Source: a virus
Reading direction: 5' to 3' (one strand)
DNA: 64,000 nucleotides
IMG/VR virus record: IMGVR_UViG_3300007513_000952
Coordinates: 39,473-103,472 of that record
Shown here: piece by piece, positions 42,628-51,913 of the stretch
Layout of the letters: each line of letters begins with the position of its first letter
Position numbering within the stretch: position 1 is the stretch's first letter
Translations under genes and position numbers: made by a program
Notes under the pieces: model-generated
Databases searched by the model: none
Seen by the model: only the letters and a program-made list of their open reading frames with translations
What the model was told of the DNA's origin: nothing

Positions 42628-43625
42628 GAATACTAATATTAGGGGGCTATGGATTTATAGGTAGCCATATTTGTCAACAATTAAAATCAGAAGGACACAC
42701 AATAGGAGTTGTAGATTGTTATCATCAATATTACACGTTTCCAGATTGGGAATACTATCCTGTGCTTAATCAAAGAAAAGAAATTACAAAAACAGATAAA
42801 GAATACATAGGACAAATAGAAAACTTTCAATTTATGGAACAAACATTTGAAGATTTTAAGCCAGACAGAATTATTCATGTTGCTACTTTTCCAAATGCAA
42901 AAATGGTTAAAAGAAATGTGTTAGATGCAACTAATAATATGATTACTGCTACTGCATACATATTAGATCTATGTGTCAAACATAAGGTACAAAAGATAGT
43001 TTATGCTTCAAGCAGTATGGTATATGGAGAGTTTAATAATCAAATACCAGACGAAGAAGTTATACCAGAACCAAATACATTGTACGGCTCATACAAAAAA
43101 CAAGGTGAAACTATGTGCAAGATATGGAACAGAGAGTATGGCTTACCTTATATTATTATGAGACCATCAGCACTTTATGGCACACGTGATACTATATGCA
43201 GAGTCATCAGCCAAATGTTAAAGAGTGTATTAACGACCGGTGATATGACTGTGCAGGGACCTGATAATAAATTAGACTTCTCAAATGTACTGGATGTTGC
43301 CAAATACTTTTCATTAGCTACTACAAACGAAGTACTCAACGAAACATTTAATTGTACTCGTGGTAATGGTAGAAAAATTATAGACGCGGCAGAGATAATA
43401 AAATCAAAAATAGGTACTGGAAATATTATTACTAAACCACATGATTCATTCTATCCAAACAGAGATACACTAAACAGTGATAAAGCAAAAACTATGTTTA
43501 ATTTTAATCCAACAATAGATATAGAAGAAGGTATTCCAAAATATATTAATTGGTTTTTAGAACAACCTTTTTATTTTAATAATTTAAATATTAATCCAAA
43601 GTTTGCTCTGGGTACAAAGACTTAA
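42624..43625 (+). CDS. NAD-dependent epimerase/dehydratase (extended SDR)
   Basis: A 333-residue nucleotide-sugar SDR. The start at 42624 (ATGA overlap) gives MRILILGGYGFIGSHICQQL with the NAD loop. YASSSMVYGE (~residue 132) and LYGSYKKQGETM (Tyr-x3-Lys) are catalytic. Resembles the UDP-glucose epimerase/dTDP-sugar group. Its last 35 bases overlap the 3' end of the minus-strand operon, so the two units converge. Confidence 0.9.
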   Translation: MRILILGGYGFIGSHICQQLKSEGHTIGVVDCYHQYYTFPDWEYYPVLNQRKEITKTDKEYIGQIENFQFMEQTFEDFKPDRIIHVATFPNAKMVKRNVLDATNNMITATAYILDLCVKHKVQKIVYASSSMVYGEFNNQIPDEEVIPEPNTLYGSYKKQGETMCKIWNREYGLPYIIMRPSALYGTRDTICRVISQMLKSVLTTGDMTVQGPDNKLDFSNVLDVAKYFSLATTNEVLNETFNCTRGNGRKIIDAAEIIKSKIGTGNIITKPHDSFYPNRDTLNSDKAKTMFNFNPTIDIEEGIPKYINWFLEQPFYFNNLNINPKFALGTKT

Positions 43626-44922
43626 ACTGCTCTTTAATCCATTCATAATCATAAGAATACATTAATTTATTGTAATCATTTTTGTAGTTGTTGTAATGCT
43701 TCTGACCATCAACTGCACCTTGATATATCCATTTAGCATTCTCACCATTACCCAACGTACTCCATTTTTTAAGTCTGTATTTAGATTCCACTGTTGGTTT
43801 CATTTGTAATAATTTTATAACTTCCCTAAATGATGACCTATAAGCTAACAATGGTGTTTCGTTACAGTTACTAATTGCAGACAATATAGGTACTGAATGA
43901 TGTGCTTGTGACAATGTAAAATCTAAACCTGGCTTTGTTGTTTTCATTACTAGATCTTTATTGTAAAGTATAACGCCTCCCCAACCATATGTTAGATCTA
44001 TCACAGAATTATAACAATCAAATATGTAATGACAAGGGTTCCTTAACCTCTCTGGTTGAAAATCGAATTTAAAACTATCTACTATTTCGCTCTTTGGGAA
44101 CACAGCAAAGAAATATTCTGTTTTACTCATCTGTGCCGCGGCCATGTAAGCAAGTGTCTGTCCTTGTACACCTTTGCTCCATTTAGCTCTAGGAAATTTT
44201 TCTTTTAATTTATTATATCGTTTTTCAGCACTAGGTTCGTCATACGATATAAAAACTATGTCCATTGGATTTATATTATAGTCTAAGTCATAATGTACAC
44301 TTCTTTCTACATCATAAAATTGTTTTAAATTATCTTGCTTTGGTACCAACATAATATCTTTTGTGTTACCCCAAGAATACAGTTTAACGTCTTCCCAGAA
44401 GCTAGGGTAAAAATTTGGCACTTTGTCAGGATCCAATTCTTTATTATACAGCCATGTATAGTATTCTTCACTGTTATTGTATGCGGTAATTGGATCACTT
44501 AATTTAAATGCAATTTTTGGTATTATGTTTTGAAAAAGATTAGCATGAGCATGATAATTAATGTCTTGAAAATCTCGCAAATATTGTATGTTGTACATCT
44601 GTTCTTTAAATTCTTTTGTAGGTATCAACATAATATTACCTTCTTTATTTGTTCCACCGTTAGGGTGCGTGTTGTACCATACGTGTATTTGATTTTTTTC
44701 GTGTTGTTCTGGAATGTAATCTATATCTATAGTTTTCATATTAATGAAACTAGAAAAAAACCAGAAGTACTCTGTCTTAATCTCCCCTACTACACTCTTA
44801 AGTATTTCAAAATAACTCTTAACAAAAGGTACTACCCTAGTGTTAGCAAAAGGACTTGGAAAAAATCCTGTATCTTTAAATCTGACCTGTACACTATCAA
44901 ACGCCATAAAAGTCTCCACCAT
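43591..44922 (-). CDS. glycosyltransferase-like protein, last gene of the operon
   Basis: A 443-residue protein. The C-terminal half starts DIVFISYDEPSAEKRYNKLK and follows GVQGQTLAYMAAAQMSKTEYFF, aligning by eye with the 299-residue protein at 54600-55499 (VFISYAEPNKE, GVKGFDSAHKAAAEKAETDFF). A glycosyltransferase A-type fold is likely, but the D-x-D that the smaller protein has (VDGDN) reads AVFPKSE here, so metal-dependent catalysis may be lost. The N-terminal half (~1-220) is unrecognised. Confidence 0.6.
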   Translation of the reverse strand: MVETFMAFDSVQVRFKDTGFFPSPFANTRVVPFVKSYFEILKSVVGEIKTEYFWFFSSFINMKTIDIDYIPEQHEKNQIHVWYNTHPNGGTNKEGNIMLIPTKEFKEQMYNIQYLRDFQDINYHAHANLFQNIIPKIAFKLSDPITAYNNSEEYYTWLYNKELDPDKVPNFYPSFWEDVKLYSWGNTKDIMLVPKQDNLKQFYDVERSVHYDLDYNINPMDIVFISYDEPSAEKRYNKLKEKFPRAKWSKGVQGQTLAYMAAAQMSKTEYFFAVFPKSEIVDSFKFDFQPERLRNPCHYIFDCYNSVIDLTYGWGGVILYNKDLVMKTTKPGLDFTLSQAHHSVPILSAISNCNETPLLAYRSSFREVIKLLQMKPTVESKYRLKKWSTLGNGENAKWIYQGAVDGQKHYNNYKNDYNKLMYSYDYEWIKEQFKSLYPEQTLD

Positions 44923-44931
44923 TAAGTTTTA

Positions 44932-46395
44932 TCATAGTACTTTTACTCCATATTTGGCTGTCCAGTCTTTACCATCTTTGGTGTCATTTACCATTGGCAT
45001 ACCCTTAATGTTCAAACTGGTGTTTAACAATATTGGACAACCTGTTTTCTTTTTCCATGCTTTAAGTAACTCATAAAACCCTTCGTTATCGCTTTTAGCG
45101 ACGGTTTGCACCCTAGATGTATTATCATAGTGTATTATGGCAGGACAGTCTTTACCATGCGTGTACGTTGCTGTATATTGCATATAAGGGGTGTTTAAAA
45201 CACCTTTAGGTAGCTTAAAATACTCGTTTACATCCTCTTCTAAAATGGCAGGAGCAAACGGTCTAAACTTTTGTCTTCTTTTAATTTGATTTACCATATC
45301 CTTAATTTCCAATCCTCTTGGGTCAGCTAAAAGAGATCTATTACCAAGAGCTCTTGGTCCAAACTCTGCTCTACCATTTGCAACTCCTACCATTTTATTT
45401 TCTGTTAATTCTTTTATAATTTTATCTACTGGATATTCTCCTTCTATGTTATATCCTAAAAATGGACTCTTCCAATCTAAGTGTCTTTGTTCCGATGCCG
45501 CGATACATCCTAACGAACTTCCTGCATCTCCTGGATTAGGTATAATCCAAATGTTATCAAACAATCCCATATTTGCTAATGCAGTGTTTGCCGCACAATT
45601 AAGAGCAACTCCGCCTGCATAAACTAAATTTCTGCTACCATACTTAGATGCTCTATGCCATAAATCTGCAAGACATTCTTCAAGAACTGATTGTATACTT
45701 GCGGCTATATCCATAACATCTGCTTCTGGATGCCAATCACTTAACCCTCTATGTAAATTCTTTTTTAATTTAAAAGGTGATTGTATCACAAAGTCTTCAT
45801 AGATATCATCTTTATATCTTGGTTTTCCATAAGCCGCCATTCCCATTAAAATATATTCTTCTTCTGCAGGTTTTAATCCACAACGTTGTGTAAATGCAGA
45901 ATATAATATGCCCAAACTATGTGGATACTTTATAGTTTCTTTTCGTTCTATCCAAACTTTGTTAGCAGTAGATATTGATACTGTATCCCATTCACCTATT
46001 GCATCCACTGTTAAAATAGTTGCTTCTCGAAATGGTGAAGTAAAATATCCTGCCGCGGCATGACTATCATGATGTTTTACATATTCATCTATTTTAATTT
46101 TAAAATTATCTAAATGCCATTGTGGCATTTCTGTATAACTTAAAGCATCACTGTATTGTCCTGCATAAAATTGTCGTGTTTTCTTTAATAAAGGTTTTTC
46201 GTAATAAACAACTTTGTCAAAAGGACCATATGTCATTGCTTCATTTACTATTCGCCAATTTAAATAAAAATCATTTTTAACTTTTGAATAACGTTCTGCA
46301 TGAGCGGCCCACAATATTTCACCTACACCACTACTATAATCTACTACTGCCATTGCGGCATCGTGATTCATACAGTTTATACCTAATATTCTCAT
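44932..46395 (-). CDS. carbamoyltransferase (NodU/CmcH family)
   Basis: A 487-residue O-carbamoyltransferase of the NodU/CmcH/TobZ type, which uses carbamoyl phosphate and ATP to carbamoylate a hydroxyl, often on a sugar. It opens MRILGINCMNHDAA and has the conserved KHHDSHAAAGYF (~residue 108), LVYAGGVALNCAANT in the Kae1-like core, and EFGPRALGNRSLLADPR (~347) of the C-terminal domain. Slightly shorter than NodU (about 560). Overlaps its upstream neighbour by 4 bases. Confidence 0.93.
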   Translation of the reverse strand: MRILGINCMNHDAAMAVVDYSSGVGEILWAAHAERYSKVKNDFYLNWRIVNEAMTYGPFDKVVYYEKPLLKKTRQFYAGQYSDALSYTEMPQWHLDNFKIKIDEYVKHHDSHAAAGYFTSPFREATILTVDAIGEWDTVSISTANKVWIERKETIKYPHSLGILYSAFTQRCGLKPAEEEYILMGMAAYGKPRYKDDIYEDFVIQSPFKLKKNLHRGLSDWHPEADVMDIAASIQSVLEECLADLWHRASKYGSRNLVYAGGVALNCAANTALANMGLFDNIWIIPNPGDAGSSLGCIAASEQRHLDWKSPFLGYNIEGEYPVDKIIKELTENKMVGVANGRAEFGPRALGNRSLLADPRGLEIKDMVNQIKRRQKFRPFAPAILEEDVNEYFKLPKGVLNTPYMQYTATYTHGKDCPAIIHYDNTSRVQTVAKSDNEGFYELLKAWKKKTGCPILLNTSLNIKGMPMVNDTKDGKDWTAKYGVKVL

Positions 46396-46946
46396 CTTTT
46401 TAATTTAAACCATTTTTTTGCTTGTTTTAAATAATTTTTCCACCATTTATTTTCAATTGTATATTCAAAATTTTGTGAGGTTTTGTTTACTTGTAATTCT
46501 TTAGCACCATTCCTTAAATGAAATTCTCGTGCCATATCTGTTAATGGTGATAATGTAACTAATCGATTTAAATGATTTGATTTTTTAATCATTTTAAAAA
46601 CTTCTTGTATTATTCTTTTTCCACCACCTTTTTTCTTTGACCAAACTGTATAAGCAATAGCAATATTGCCTTGTATTCCTGCTCTATGAGTTGCCTGTAT
46701 AAAAGCATCTTTACTCATTAAATCTAATTCTTCTATCGTCTTTGGTATTTCGTGTGTAAAGGCAAAGCACATAACCGCAACAATATCTTTGCCAAGTTTT
46801 AAACCATATATTTTTCTACCCCAATCTTTTCTAAACTTATTATCCAATTCAGGCCTCACAGGATCTTCTTTGAAATGACAATATTTCATTTCAACTAACT
46901 CCACTTTTTTAAGCCAATCAAATGTTAACTTTTTAATTTTTTTCAT
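46392..46946 (-). CDS. GNAT-type acetyltransferase-like protein
   Basis: A 184-residue protein. The central strand VAVMCFAFTHEIPKT is followed by NIAIAYTVWSKKKGGGKRII, with the basic Gly-rich loop expected for CoA binding, and LTDMAREFHLRNGAKEL near residue 140. These fit a GNAT fold. Acceptor unknown; a sugar amine in this operon is plausible. Starts and stops overlap both neighbours. Confidence 0.65.
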   Translation of the reverse strand: MKKIKKLTFDWLKKVELVEMKYCHFKEDPVRPELDNKFRKDWGRKIYGLKLGKDIVAVMCFAFTHEIPKTIEELDLMSKDAFIQATHRAGIQGNIAIAYTVWSKKKGGGKRIIQEVFKMIKKSNHLNRLVTLSPLTDMAREFHLRNGAKELQVNKTSQNFEYTIENKWWKNYLKQAKKWFKLKR

Positions 46947-47230
46947 TTGTTTACTTTTATTTCTTCACTCTCTCCATAATACGGAGATGCAAGAGAGTGT
47001 GGTTTTATTATAAATCCTCTTATATTATACATTTTAATTTGTGCTAATAAATTTCCTGCTTCTGCTAAAGCAAACCAAAATGCATTTTTTTCATAGAGAT
47101 AAATCCAACTAAACTTCCTAGGATATTTCTTACCGTTAATATAAACTTTCCAACCATTAACAATATTATAATTTCCCCATTTATGTTTAATATTAAACCT
47201 TCGACTAAATTTTTTACATTTAATTTCCAT
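46943..47230 (-). CDS. small hypothetical protein
   Basis: A 95-residue basic, aromatic protein (NIVNGWKVYINGKKYPRKFS, then LYEKNAFWFALAEAGNLLAQ). No family recognised. Overlaps the GNAT gene by 4 bases. Confidence 0.5.
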   Translation of the reverse strand: MEIKCKKFSRRFNIKHKWGNYNIVNGWKVYINGKKYPRKFSWIYLYEKNAFWFALAEAGNLLAQIKMYNIRGFIIKPHSLASPYYGESEEIKVNK

Positions 47231-47237
47231 TTAAATC

Positions 47238-47342
47238 TTATTTGTATATAAACGGGTCTTTTTTCTTTAGTTCTTTTAATCTTTTACGATAAGCAAGTTC
47301 TTGCTTAATCTTATTGATTATTTTTTTAATCCATCCGAACAT
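47238..47342 (-). CDS. 34-residue basic microprotein
   Basis: A short frame encoding 34 residues: it starts MFGWIKKIINKIKQELAYRK and ends in KKKDPFIYK. A strong AGGAGG ribosome site precedes the ATG at 47342, and it begins within the SGNH gene (17-base overlap), as other genes of the operon do. An amphipathic basic helix is likely. I recall short phage proteins ending DPFIY, but the family and role are unknown. It could be a radical SAM substrate, but lacks Cys, Ser and Thr. Confidence 0.5.
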   Translation of the reverse strand: MFGWIKKIINKIKQELAYRKRLKELKKKDPFIYK

Positions 47343-48147
47343 TTTTTCCTCCTATTATTTCATTAAACTTAGGTTGCATTAATTTTACAGCATCTCTGTG
47401 TGCTTTGTCTAGCGGGTGTGTTGTACCACGTTCATATTCATTCAATAATGCCCATTGATTAAATCCCATACAACGATCACCAAAGAAAAACCATCTGGTT
47501 AAATCTATTTCTTTATGTAATGCTAACATAAATGGATCTTGATCTTTGTGGTTATCAAAGTCTCTGTAAAACAAACTATTATCAGCAAGTGTAAACATAT
47601 ATGGAATTTTCTTTTTTTCTAAAATATTCTGTAACCAAATAATAGATTTCCAGCTCAAATATGTTTCATGATATTCATTAGCGGCGTGTTTATAAATTGC
47701 TTCAGCAAATGGTTTAACTCCTGTATTAATTAATAACTCTTCTCTTCTTTTCCATTGTTCTTGTTGTGCTTCGGATCCTACTAACGCAGTATGTCGCTCT
47801 TCACTTGCTATTTTAGTGTCCCAGGGAGATATTGTTGCCCAACGAGTTTTTTCTAAATTTCTATGTCGTGGCATCGCCCAATCATAACGAGATAAAAAAC
47901 TCCACATTACAACAACACAACCAATATCTGTTGTATTTGCTACTGCATTAAAAACTCTTCTTGCAATTCCTGGATTTCCTGTACCAGGTCTTGCTGTACA
48001 AATATAATTGTCTGGTTGACAATAATTTTCTTCTTGACTTAAAACATATGCCCAACTTTGCTTAGATGGTGTTTTACCTTCATTATCATCAGACAATTCG
48101 TGTCCAAATGTAAAACTACAACCTCCTGCTATAAATTTTTTATTCAT
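47326..48147 (-). CDS. SGNH/GDSL-hydrolase-like protein
   Basis: A 273-residue protein. Block I reads AGGCSFTFGHEL (the nucleophile Ser about residue 11), and the C-terminal block reads GTTHPLDKAHRDAV, with the acid/His pair of SGNH enzymes adjusted to T-H-P. Others of this family add or remove O-acetyl groups on glycans. Overlaps the radical SAM gene upstream by 8 bases. Confidence 0.7.
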   Translation of the reverse strand: MNKKFIAGGCSFTFGHELSDDNEGKTPSKQSWAYVLSQEENYCQPDNYICTARPGTGNPGIARRVFNAVANTTDIGCVVVMWSFLSRYDWAMPRHRNLEKTRWATISPWDTKIASEERHTALVGSEAQQEQWKRREELLINTGVKPFAEAIYKHAANEYHETYLSWKSIIWLQNILEKKKIPYMFTLADNSLFYRDFDNHKDQDPFMLALHKEIDLTRWFFFGDRCMGFNQWALLNEYERGTTHPLDKAHRDAVKLMQPKFNEIIGGKNVRMD

Positions 48148-49306
48148 ATATTTGTAATACCTTATTTAAAAGTGGAAAAACATCTCCAAAATCTTCTTTT
48201 CTATACTTGTCTGTTTGTAATATCCTTGCTTTTCTTTGCTCTCTAATTTCTTCTGAATCTCTATGTGCTGAATTCATAAATCTTAATGTGGGTTGAAAAT
48301 CTGTAAGCATTGAGTATCTACTATTAACAATATTTTTAACCTGTTTAGGTAATGTTTGTATGTTAAAATAATCTGGATCAAAACAGGTATTAACATAAAA
48401 GAATTTAGGTTGATATTGTGCTACCCATAATGAAATTTTTGCTAAACTAAAAATATTAAAAATACTAATTGTTGTACAAATTTGAAACTCCATATTATGA
48501 GTTTGATATGTTTTAAACTCTACAAGATTATGATTAACTTCTCTCCAGTTAGCAGGGTGTCTTTGATATTGAAACTGCTCTCCTACATCATCAATACTAA
48601 ATGCTATTTCAACTCTTTTAAAATATCTCCACAGGTCAAATATTTCTCTAGGCGGCAATTGTGTTCCATTTGTGTTGTAGTGTATATCTATATTTTTTGC
48701 ATAACCTTTTTCAACACAATGCATTAATATTTTAAAATGATCTCGTATCATAAAAGGTTCACCACCTGTAAACTCAAAATATTCTGCATCTGCTAAACAT
48801 TCTTGTATGTCATCAAAAAATGTAGGATGTTTTTTTGGCCAACCACCTTCTTTTAGATTTTTTCTTGCGACTGGATTTTCTCCATAATCTAATTCTTCCT
48901 GTGCCCACTTGCTGGAACTCCAACTGCCACATATTCTACATTTTAAATTACATACGTTGCCCAACTTAAAATCTATAAACTTTAGTGTTGGCTCGCTATT
49001 AGGGGTCCAGTCTTTTAAACTGTTACGCATTTTATAAATTGAATTCATACGTTTTGATGTTTTTCCAACACTTTCTTCTTGCCAACAACTTTCACAACTT
49101 AAAGGACGTTCTCCATTTTTAAATTTTTGTCTTAATTTTTTCATATATTCAGAACTTTGTATTGTTTTTAAATCAGTTTCATATACTTTAACATTGGGTA
49201 TATTTCCTTTATATAAACAACAAGGCGAAGCACCTCCATTTACATCTACTTCTAAATGTGTCCACGGTAATGGACATATATTTGATTTTATATACTTTTC
49301 CACCAT
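48140..49306 (-). CDS. radical SAM protein with N-terminal twitch domain (copy 6)
   Basis: A 388-residue radical SAM enzyme. Twitch part: NICPLPWTHLEVDVNG, SPCCLYKG and CESCWQEES. Core: CNLKCRIC near residue 114 and TGGEPFM near 170. Its start overlaps the gene upstream by 19 bases. In the middle of the minus-strand operon. Confidence 0.87.
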   Translation of the reverse strand: MVEKYIKSNICPLPWTHLEVDVNGGASPCCLYKGNIPNVKVYETDLKTIQSSEYMKKLRQKFKNGERPLSCESCWQEESVGKTSKRMNSIYKMRNSLKDWTPNSEPTLKFIDFKLGNVCNLKCRICGSWSSSKWAQEELDYGENPVARKNLKEGGWPKKHPTFFDDIQECLADAEYFEFTGGEPFMIRDHFKILMHCVEKGYAKNIDIHYNTNGTQLPPREIFDLWRYFKRVEIAFSIDDVGEQFQYQRHPANWREVNHNLVEFKTYQTHNMEFQICTTISIFNIFSLAKISLWVAQYQPKFFYVNTCFDPDYFNIQTLPKQVKNIVNSRYSMLTDFQPTLRFMNSAHRDSEEIREQRKARILQTDKYRKEDFGDVFPLLNKVLQIYE

Positions 49307-50634
49307 TCCAATACCTCTGGTTCTTTTATTAATATTTTTGTAATATCTGTTCCACGAATTTTATCTAAACGCTCGCATTCTTCTTTTCCTGATTTCCAAC
49401 CTTTCATACAAGTTTCTTTATCATAACGTTGTTCATTAGTAGGATGATTTTTCAAATCGTCCAATCCTTCTAAAAATGCCATGTTAAACACTGTAGGTTT
49501 TTCGTTTTTAACTTTGTCTTTAACTTTGTCTACCATTTTGTGTAATAATTTTTGAGGCATAAACAAAGGACTCATGAATACATCAGGACTAAAAGTAAAT
49601 ACTTTTTTACATAATAACGGTATTTTCAAATCTTTTTGTAATTCATACATATTTTCTAAGTCAAATAATCCAGGAAGTGTTACAGTAAGATCTAATTGTA
49701 ATTGTCTTGGATGCCTTACGAATTTTTTTGCATATTGCATATTAGAATACCATTCGTTATATTTTAAACCTGTTCTAATATATTCACCAATTTCGCCAGT
49801 TCCGTCTATTGATGCATTTATTTGCCAATCTTGAAATTTTGAAAGAATATCATCAAATAAATTTAATTTAAAAAATTTAATTCTACTCATATTAGAATTA
49901 TACCTAACATAAACTTGATTTGCATATCCTAATTCTACTACACGTTGCATGGCAATCCAGTGTATTTTCCACATTAACGGTTCTCCACCGCACCAATAAA
50001 ACTCTCTAATAGTTTTCTCTTCAATTGCTTTTGTAAATTCTTTAACCATTGTTTGATCATGGAACTTTTGCAATATTGCTTGTACATCTTTCCTACCCCA
50101 AATTCTATATTTTGTGTATAGTTCAGGTTTGCGATGTTTTTTATTTTCCGCCTCCCAACTACTACTCAACATATCACCACACATTCTACAACTAAAATTA
50201 CAAAGATTAGAAAATCTATAATCCCAACTAACAACTTTCATTGTTGTTACACCGGTGTCATCTGTTGACTCAAATGCTTTATCTATATCGTTTCCGTAAA
50301 ATCTGTTGAAGTGCTGTCTATACACCTGTGCATTAAGCAGTTTATGATTACAAGTAGCACATTGTGGTATTTCTTCTCCGGCCATTAATTTAAGCCTAAC
50401 TGATTTCATATATTCAGAATTCCAATGCTCATCTAAACTTTTTAAATTAATTTTACCTGAACTTATATTACTCTTATAATCTTTTGGTAGTGTGTCAATA
50501 TATTGTTTAAAATTATTGGAATCTTCACGACTTGCACAACACAATCGCCTTTCCATTTGAGGTGACATATAAGTATGCACCCATGGCGCCATACAGAATG
50601 TTTTATTACCTTCGTTTGGTTTAATTTTTTTCAT
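49288..50634 (-). CDS. radical SAM protein with N-terminal twitch domain (copy 7)
   Basis: A 448-residue radical SAM enzyme. The start at 50634 (MKKIKPNEGNKTFCMAPWVH) is chosen because a longer frame upstream runs far into the previous gene; this start overlaps it by only 14 bases. Core: CNFSCRMC and CGGEPLM, the twitch part has RLCCAS and CATCNH. Larger than copies 1-6. Confidence 0.85.
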   Translation of the reverse strand: MKKIKPNEGNKTFCMAPWVHTYMSPQMERRLCCASREDSNNFKQYIDTLPKDYKSNISSGKINLKSLDEHWNSEYMKSVRLKLMAGEEIPQCATCNHKLLNAQVYRQHFNRFYGNDIDKAFESTDDTGVTTMKVVSWDYRFSNLCNFSCRMCGDMLSSSWEAENKKHRKPELYTKYRIWGRKDVQAILQKFHDQTMVKEFTKAIEEKTIREFYWCGGEPLMWKIHWIAMQRVVELGYANQVYVRYNSNMSRIKFFKLNLFDDILSKFQDWQINASIDGTGEIGEYIRTGLKYNEWYSNMQYAKKFVRHPRQLQLDLTVTLPGLFDLENMYELQKDLKIPLLCKKVFTFSPDVFMSPLFMPQKLLHKMVDKVKDKVKNEKPTVFNMAFLEGLDDLKNHPTNEQRYDKETCMKGWKSGKEECERLDKIRGTDITKILIKEPEVLEWWKSI

Positions 50635-51913
50635 ATTTGTCAAATAATTCTTTCCATTCTGGAAACGTATCAGTAAACGTTTCGTCTCTAATTTTATCAT
50701 ATTTCTTTGTTTCTCTGAAAAACAATTCAAGTTTATCTGTTTTATCTCTTCTAAAAAGATAATCCAAAGCACTTTCATATCCTTTAGTTGCACGAGTAAG
50801 ATGATCTTGTGCTTTTAACCATTCTATATGTTTTTCGTATTTTTCTTTTATTTGTTGCTTAAATTCTTCTGGCAAAAGATCCATACGTTGCCATAACGGA
50901 AACTGCAATAAATTAAAATTAAAATCTTGTGGTTTAATCAATCCTTGCTCTACCCAATTCTTATGAAAATCTACAACGTGTAATGCATTTACTAATCCTA
51001 CTGTTGAACTAATATAAAAATCAACTTGTGGACAAACTACTAACATACGTTTTCTATTTGCTACAATATCTTTCCATACAGTTCCTTTACGCATTAATTC
51101 TGCTCTTGGTCCTTCTGCATCTAAACTTGCTCCTATAGATACTGAATCAAATTTATTCCATAATTCAAATATATCTGTACCTTTAAATTTGGACTTACTA
51201 AAATTTGTATTATAAATTAACCTAACATGATACATTTTACGTTTGTCTAATTCTTTTAAAATTCTTAGATGTTCTTCCATTATAATTGGTTCACCACCAG
51301 CAAAATAAAACTGTTCCACATGATCAAATTGTTCTAATAATTGATCCCATATATCATTAGAAGTCCTACCAACTTTCATAATTTTTGCATGGGGTGGTGG
51401 ACTACCTGTTAATTTTTTGTGATCTTCGTACCAATTAGAACTAAACCATGTACCACAACTTCTACAAGCCATGTTACACAAATTACTAAAACGTATATCC
51501 CAATATTTTATTACAAAGTCTGCTGAACCATCTGACTGTGTAGTATTAACCATATCAATATTATGTCCAAAATGTTTGTTTGAACTTAAACGTAAACTAA
51601 AGAATCCAGATTTTTCTTGATCATAACACTTAAAACATTCACGTGATGGTTTGTTTGCTAACATATTCAAACGCATTTGTTTCATTTTATCACCATTCCA
51701 AACTTCAGCCATTGATTGTTTATTAAGATCACCAACTGGCAATTTGTCTAAAGCAAAACAACAAGAATATGCTCTGCCATCTGGAAATGCGTGAAGGTGC
51801 ATCCATGGCAACATACAAAAATTGTCACTTTCTATTAATAACTCCTTTTGTTTAGGAGTCATATCTTTTATTTTTAATTTCTCAGGCTCTTTTGCTCCGT
51901 ACTCATATGCCAC
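50621..51913 (-). CDS. radical SAM protein with N-terminal twitch domain (copy 8)
   Basis: A 430-residue radical SAM enzyme. Twitch part: NFCMLPWMHLHAFPDGRAYS, then CCFALDKLPVGDL and CFKCYDQEKS. Core: CNMACRSC and AGGEPII. Similar in plan to copy 7. Overlaps both neighbours by 14 and 11 bases. Confidence 0.87.
   Translation of the reverse strand: MAYEYGAKEPEKLKIKDMTPKQKELLIESDNFCMLPWMHLHAFPDGRAYSCCFALDKLPVGDLNKQSMAEVWNGDKMKQMRLNMLANKPSRECFKCYDQEKSGFFSLRLSSNKHFGHNIDMVNTTQSDGSADFVIKYWDIRFSNLCNMACRSCGTWFSSNWYEDHKKLTGSPPPHAKIMKVGRTSNDIWDQLLEQFDHVEQFYFAGGEPIIMEEHLRILKELDKRKMYHVRLIYNTNFSKSKFKGTDIFELWNKFDSVSIGASLDAEGPRAELMRKGTVWKDIVANRKRMLVVCPQVDFYISSTVGLVNALHVVDFHKNWVEQGLIKPQDFNFNLLQFPLWQRMDLLPEEFKQQIKEKYEKHIEWLKAQDHLTRATKGYESALDYLFRRDKTDKLELFFRETKKYDKIRDETFTDTFPEWKELFDKYEKN

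Noticed and set aside
43591-43660. Possible bidirectional terminator where the two convergent transcripts meet
   Set aside because: No stable hairpin followed by a T-run could be found by eye on either strand.
50635-50793. Upstream extension of the radical SAM gene ending at 49288
   Set aside because: The extension lies wholly within the preceding gene, and its sequence lacks any resemblance to other radical SAM starts. The ATG at 50634 fits the family start.
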